Positions 6,134 through 6,159 of a DNA stretch of 6,159 bases are shown here, in pieces. Under the pieces are notes generated by a model. That model ran no database searches and was not told where the DNA came from. It saw nothing but the letters and a program-made list of their open reading frames with translations. Source of the stretch: Bacteroidia bacterium (GTDB lineage Bacteria; Bacteroidota; Bacteroidia; Flavobacteriales; NORP286); the NCBI GenBank assembly GCA_016763665.1, contig JAESTI010000314.1:1-6159 (forward strand), given 5' to 3'. Within the stretch, counting starts at the first letter, position 1. Each line of letters opens with the position of its first letter. Both the position numbers and the translations under genes were made by a program.

Positions 6134-6159
6134 GGTATTGTTTACAACTTCACTACAAT

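Overview
The window looks like chromosomal DNA of a member of the Bacteroidota. Three of the four genes encode secreted proteins that end in a type IX secretion (T9SS) C-terminal sorting domain of the 'YPNP/YPSP ... G..L' kind. T9SS is restricted to that phylum. The DNA is AT-rich, the start codons lack Shine-Dalgarno sequences, and one promoter matches the Bacteroidota consensus TTG-N19-21-TAnnTTTG exactly. The genus cannot be told from this sequence.

Layout: radC (100-804, +) encodes a complete JAMM/MPN-domain protein. After a 116-bp gap with a strong inverted repeat comes a 691-residue secreted protein (921-2996, +). It has an N-terminal Omp28/thioredoxin-like domain with a CGPC motif, an Ig-like spacer, a class-I-glutamine-amidotransferase-like domain without a visible nucleophile, and a sorting domain. 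It converges on a 673-residue secreted protein (3251-5272, -) built from a cleaved-adhesin/choice-of-anchor-J domain, a CARDB-like domain, an Omp28/thioredoxin-like domain with a CGVC motif, and a sorting domain. A divergent 147-bp gap with promoter and operator-like repeats leads to a small secreted protein of unknown function with a sorting domain (5420-6133, +).

The 254-bp convergent gap is the most structured non-coding part. Each gene has its own intrinsic terminator (3019-3046 for the + gene, 3191-3225 for the - gene). Between them lies a 94-bp long inverted repeat with perfect 17-bp ends (3083-3176), which resembles a small non-autonomous dispersed palindromic element. The left edge of the window (about 10-49) carries a degenerate 8-bp tandem repeat.

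The genes do not form an operon. The three secreted proteins share an export route (Sec, then T9SS) and probably a surface location, and two share an Omp28 thioredoxin-like module in different domain orders. radC is an unrelated housekeeping-type neighbour. I see no defence system, CRISPR array, tRNA, rRNA or transposase gene. The most original material is the convergent-gap palindrome and the domain architectures of the secreted proteins.
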